Positions 3,793 to 5,070 of a stretch of DNA of 5,070 bases are shown here, piece by piece. Source of the DNA: JABJMC01 sp964459205. Its GTDB lineage: Bacteria > Patescibacteriota > Gracilibacteria > UBA1369 > UBA12473. The stretch spans positions 1 to 5,070 of the forward strand of contig CAYWKJ010000055.1 of the NCBI GenBank assembly GCA_964459205.1. The letters run 5' to 3'. The notes beneath the pieces are model-generated. The model saw only the letters and a list, made by a program, of their open reading frames with translations. It was not told where the DNA came from and ran no database searches. The stretch's first letter is position 1, and each line of letters opens with the position of its first letter. A program made the translations under genes and the position numbers.

Positions 3793-5070
3793 ATGGCAAT
3801 TCAAACTACTCCCGGTGGAGAGCAATACCAAACCCCAGACGGGAAAGGCCCAGGTCGTTATGCAAAAATGGACCAAACAGAACGTGACCAAGTTTATTCT
3901 TCTTTAAAGGAAGTTTTTTCTGGAGAATTTAAAGGGCTAGATCGTAACGAATTATCTACAAGTGTATATGATGATATTGCCGGACCTTCTAAGAATTATG
4001 GGTATGATATTGAGGCCACTGATCCAAAGTTAAAAGGGATGCCAGTAAGTATGACAATGCTTTTGGCTTTCAAGGAAGAGCCTGGAATGACAGAAAAAAG
4101 AGCTAAAAATTTAATGTTTTATTCTTTGGATTATTTGCAATCACAAGGAATTAATATTGATAAAGTAATGAAAGGCGATAAGCTTTCAATTTATTTTGAT
4201 AGAGGAGGAACCAACAGGTGGAAAATGAAATGTGAAAAATCTGATGGGACAAACCGTTTTGATGGATTTTTATTCCCGGAGAGGAAAGCTGAGGCCACTG
4301 AGGCAACTGAAGCTACCGAGGCTACAGAAGCTACTGAGGCAACTGAAGCAACTGAAGCAACTGAAGCAACTGAAGCTACCGAGGCTACAGAAGCTACTGA
4401 GGCTACTGAGGCAACTGAGGCTACCGAGGCTACTGAAGCCACTGAGGCCACAGAAGCTACGGAAGCCACTGAGGCAACTGAAGCTACCGAGGCTACAGAA
4501 GCCACTGAGGCAACTGAAGCCACCGAGGCAACAGAAGCCACTGAGGCCACCGAGGCAACAGAAGCCACTGAGGCTACTGAGGCAACTGAGGCAACTGAGG
4601 CTACAGAAGCCACTGAGGCCACAGAAGCTACGGAAGCCACCGAGGCAACAGAAGCCACTGAGGCAACTGAGGCTACCGAGGCTACGGAAGCAACTGAGGC
4701 TACGGAAGCCACTGAGGCAACTGAAGCCACAGAAGCCACCGAGGCAACAGAAGCTACTGAGGCTACTGAGGCAACTGAGGCTACCGAGGCTACGGAAGCA
4801 ACTGAGGCTACGGAAGCCANNNNNNNNNNNNNNNNNNNNNNNNNNNNNNNNNNNNNNNNNNNNNNNNNNNNNNNNNNNNNNNNNNNNNNNNNNNNNNNNN
4901 NNNNNNNNNNNNNNNNNNNCTGAGGCAACTGAAGCCACAGAAGCTACCGAGGCTACTGAAGCCACAGAAGCTACTGAGGCAACAGAAGCCACCGAGGCAA
5001 CAGAAGCTACTGAGGCAACTGAGGCTACCGAGGCTACGGAAGCAACTGAGGCTACCGAATCAACTGAGGC
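3793..5070 (+). CDS. Long Thr-Glu-Ala tripeptide-repeat protein with unknown N-terminal domain (3' partial, contains gap)
   Basis: Starts at ATG 3793 and is open to the right edge once the artificial gap is allowed for. Residues 1-165 are non-repetitive: a Gly/Gln-rich start (TTPGGEQYQTPDGKGPGRY), charged helical segments (TERDQVYSSLKEVFSGEF), and a possible strand-rich part with INIDKVMKGDKLSIYFDRGG, loosely recalling the GDxL end of LysM-like modules. I do not recognise the family. From residue 166 the sequence becomes AEA and then (TEA)n, with 58 perfect units before the gap and 16 after it, the last being TES. No signal peptide, membrane segment, sorting motif or cysteine-rich region is visible, so the seen part looks cytoplasmic; the C terminus is unseen. 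The tail carries one negative charge per three residues and no positive charge. An apparent stop at 4921-4923 arises only because the 100-N placeholder shifts the frame. Role unknown; a spacer, stalk or charged polymer-like tail is conceivable. Confidence 0.8.
4297..5070 (+). repeat. 9-bp tandem array ACN-GAR-GCN encoding (Thr-Glu-Ala)n
   Basis: Units are 9 bp and in frame: 58 uninterrupted units at 4297-4818, then 16 more plus a partial unit from 4919/4920 to the edge. The unit at 4288-4296 (AEA) looks like a degenerate first copy. No insertions or deletions break the phase. Third codon positions vary (ACT/ACC/ACA/ACG, GAG/GAA, GCA/GCT/GCC; GCG is never used), yet only one unit, ACC-GAA-TCA at 5054-5062, changes the protein. 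A higher-order repeat exists: units 41-46 (4657-4710) equal units 53-58 (4765-4818), a 108-bp period. Copy-number change would alter length without shifting frame. Confidence 0.97.
4820..4919. other. Assembly gap of exactly 100 N (placeholder length)
   Basis: One hundred consecutive N interrupt the TEA array. The last known base (A, 4819) is base 1 of a unit and the first base after the gap (C, 4920) is base 2. A true gap in an unbroken array must therefore be a multiple of 9, including zero; 100 is not. The round number marks a scaffolder default of unknown length, placed where short reads cannot cross the repeat. Confidence 0.95.

Noticed and set aside
4921..4923. In-frame TGA stop ending the repeat gene
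   Set aside because: It appears only because 100 N shift the frame by one base. With a gap of any multiple of 9 the TEA frame continues to the window edge.
4191..4992. Long minus-strand frames through the repeat, reading Ala-Ser-Val and other simple repeats
   Set aside because: They are shadows of the plus-strand TEA array. A 9-bp repeat without stops is open in several frames, and only the plus frame has a non-repetitive domain, an upstream promoter and variation confined to silent positions.
4297..5070. CRISPR array or regulatory direct repeats
   Set aside because: The units are 9 bp, contiguous and in frame, with no spacers. The array is a coding repeat.

Overview
The window reads as ordinary bacterial chromosome that runs into one unusual repeat gene. 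Genes are compact, coding strands are A-rich, promoters match the sigma-70 consensus, and UGA is a stop codon (it ends recJ). That excludes UGA-recoding lineages such as Gracilibacteria and mycoplasmas. The compact layout, an enlarged two-domain DHH phosphoesterase, start codons without Shine-Dalgarno sequences and a scaffold gap together suggest a metagenome-assembled genome, perhaps Patescibacteria/CPR. This placement is an inference of low to moderate confidence.

Left part (1-2203): the C-terminal half of the single-strand-specific exonuclease RecJ, then a DHH/DHHA1 phosphoesterase of the NrnA/oligoribonuclease type. Both belong to the same nuclease superfamily and act at the ends of nucleic-acid breakdown. 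Two near-consensus promoters, exactly 50 bp apart, lie between them. After the DHH gene a terminator-like hairpin is interleaved with a further promoter-like element.

Middle (2204-3664): an unrecognised soluble 239-aa protein, overlapping tail to tail by 9 nt with a complete yebC/TACO1-family gene on the minus strand. The yebC promoter places its transcription start about 3 nt before the ATG, so its mRNA should be effectively leaderless.

Right part (3665-5070): a 128-bp divergent intergenic region carries back-to-back promoters with -35 boxes 5 bp apart. A plus-strand gene follows, with an unrecognised N-terminal domain of about 165 residues and then an extremely long Thr-Glu-Ala tripeptide array. 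There are 58 perfect units before a 100-N gap and 16 more after it, running off the window. The DNA varies at almost every third codon position while the protein stays TEA, so the tripeptide appears to be held by selection. The 100-N gap is a placeholder: the repeat phase requires its true length to be a multiple of 9, and the higher-order repeat pattern is consistent with zero missing bases. The in-frame stop just after the gap is therefore an artefact. This repeat protein is the most interesting object in the window.
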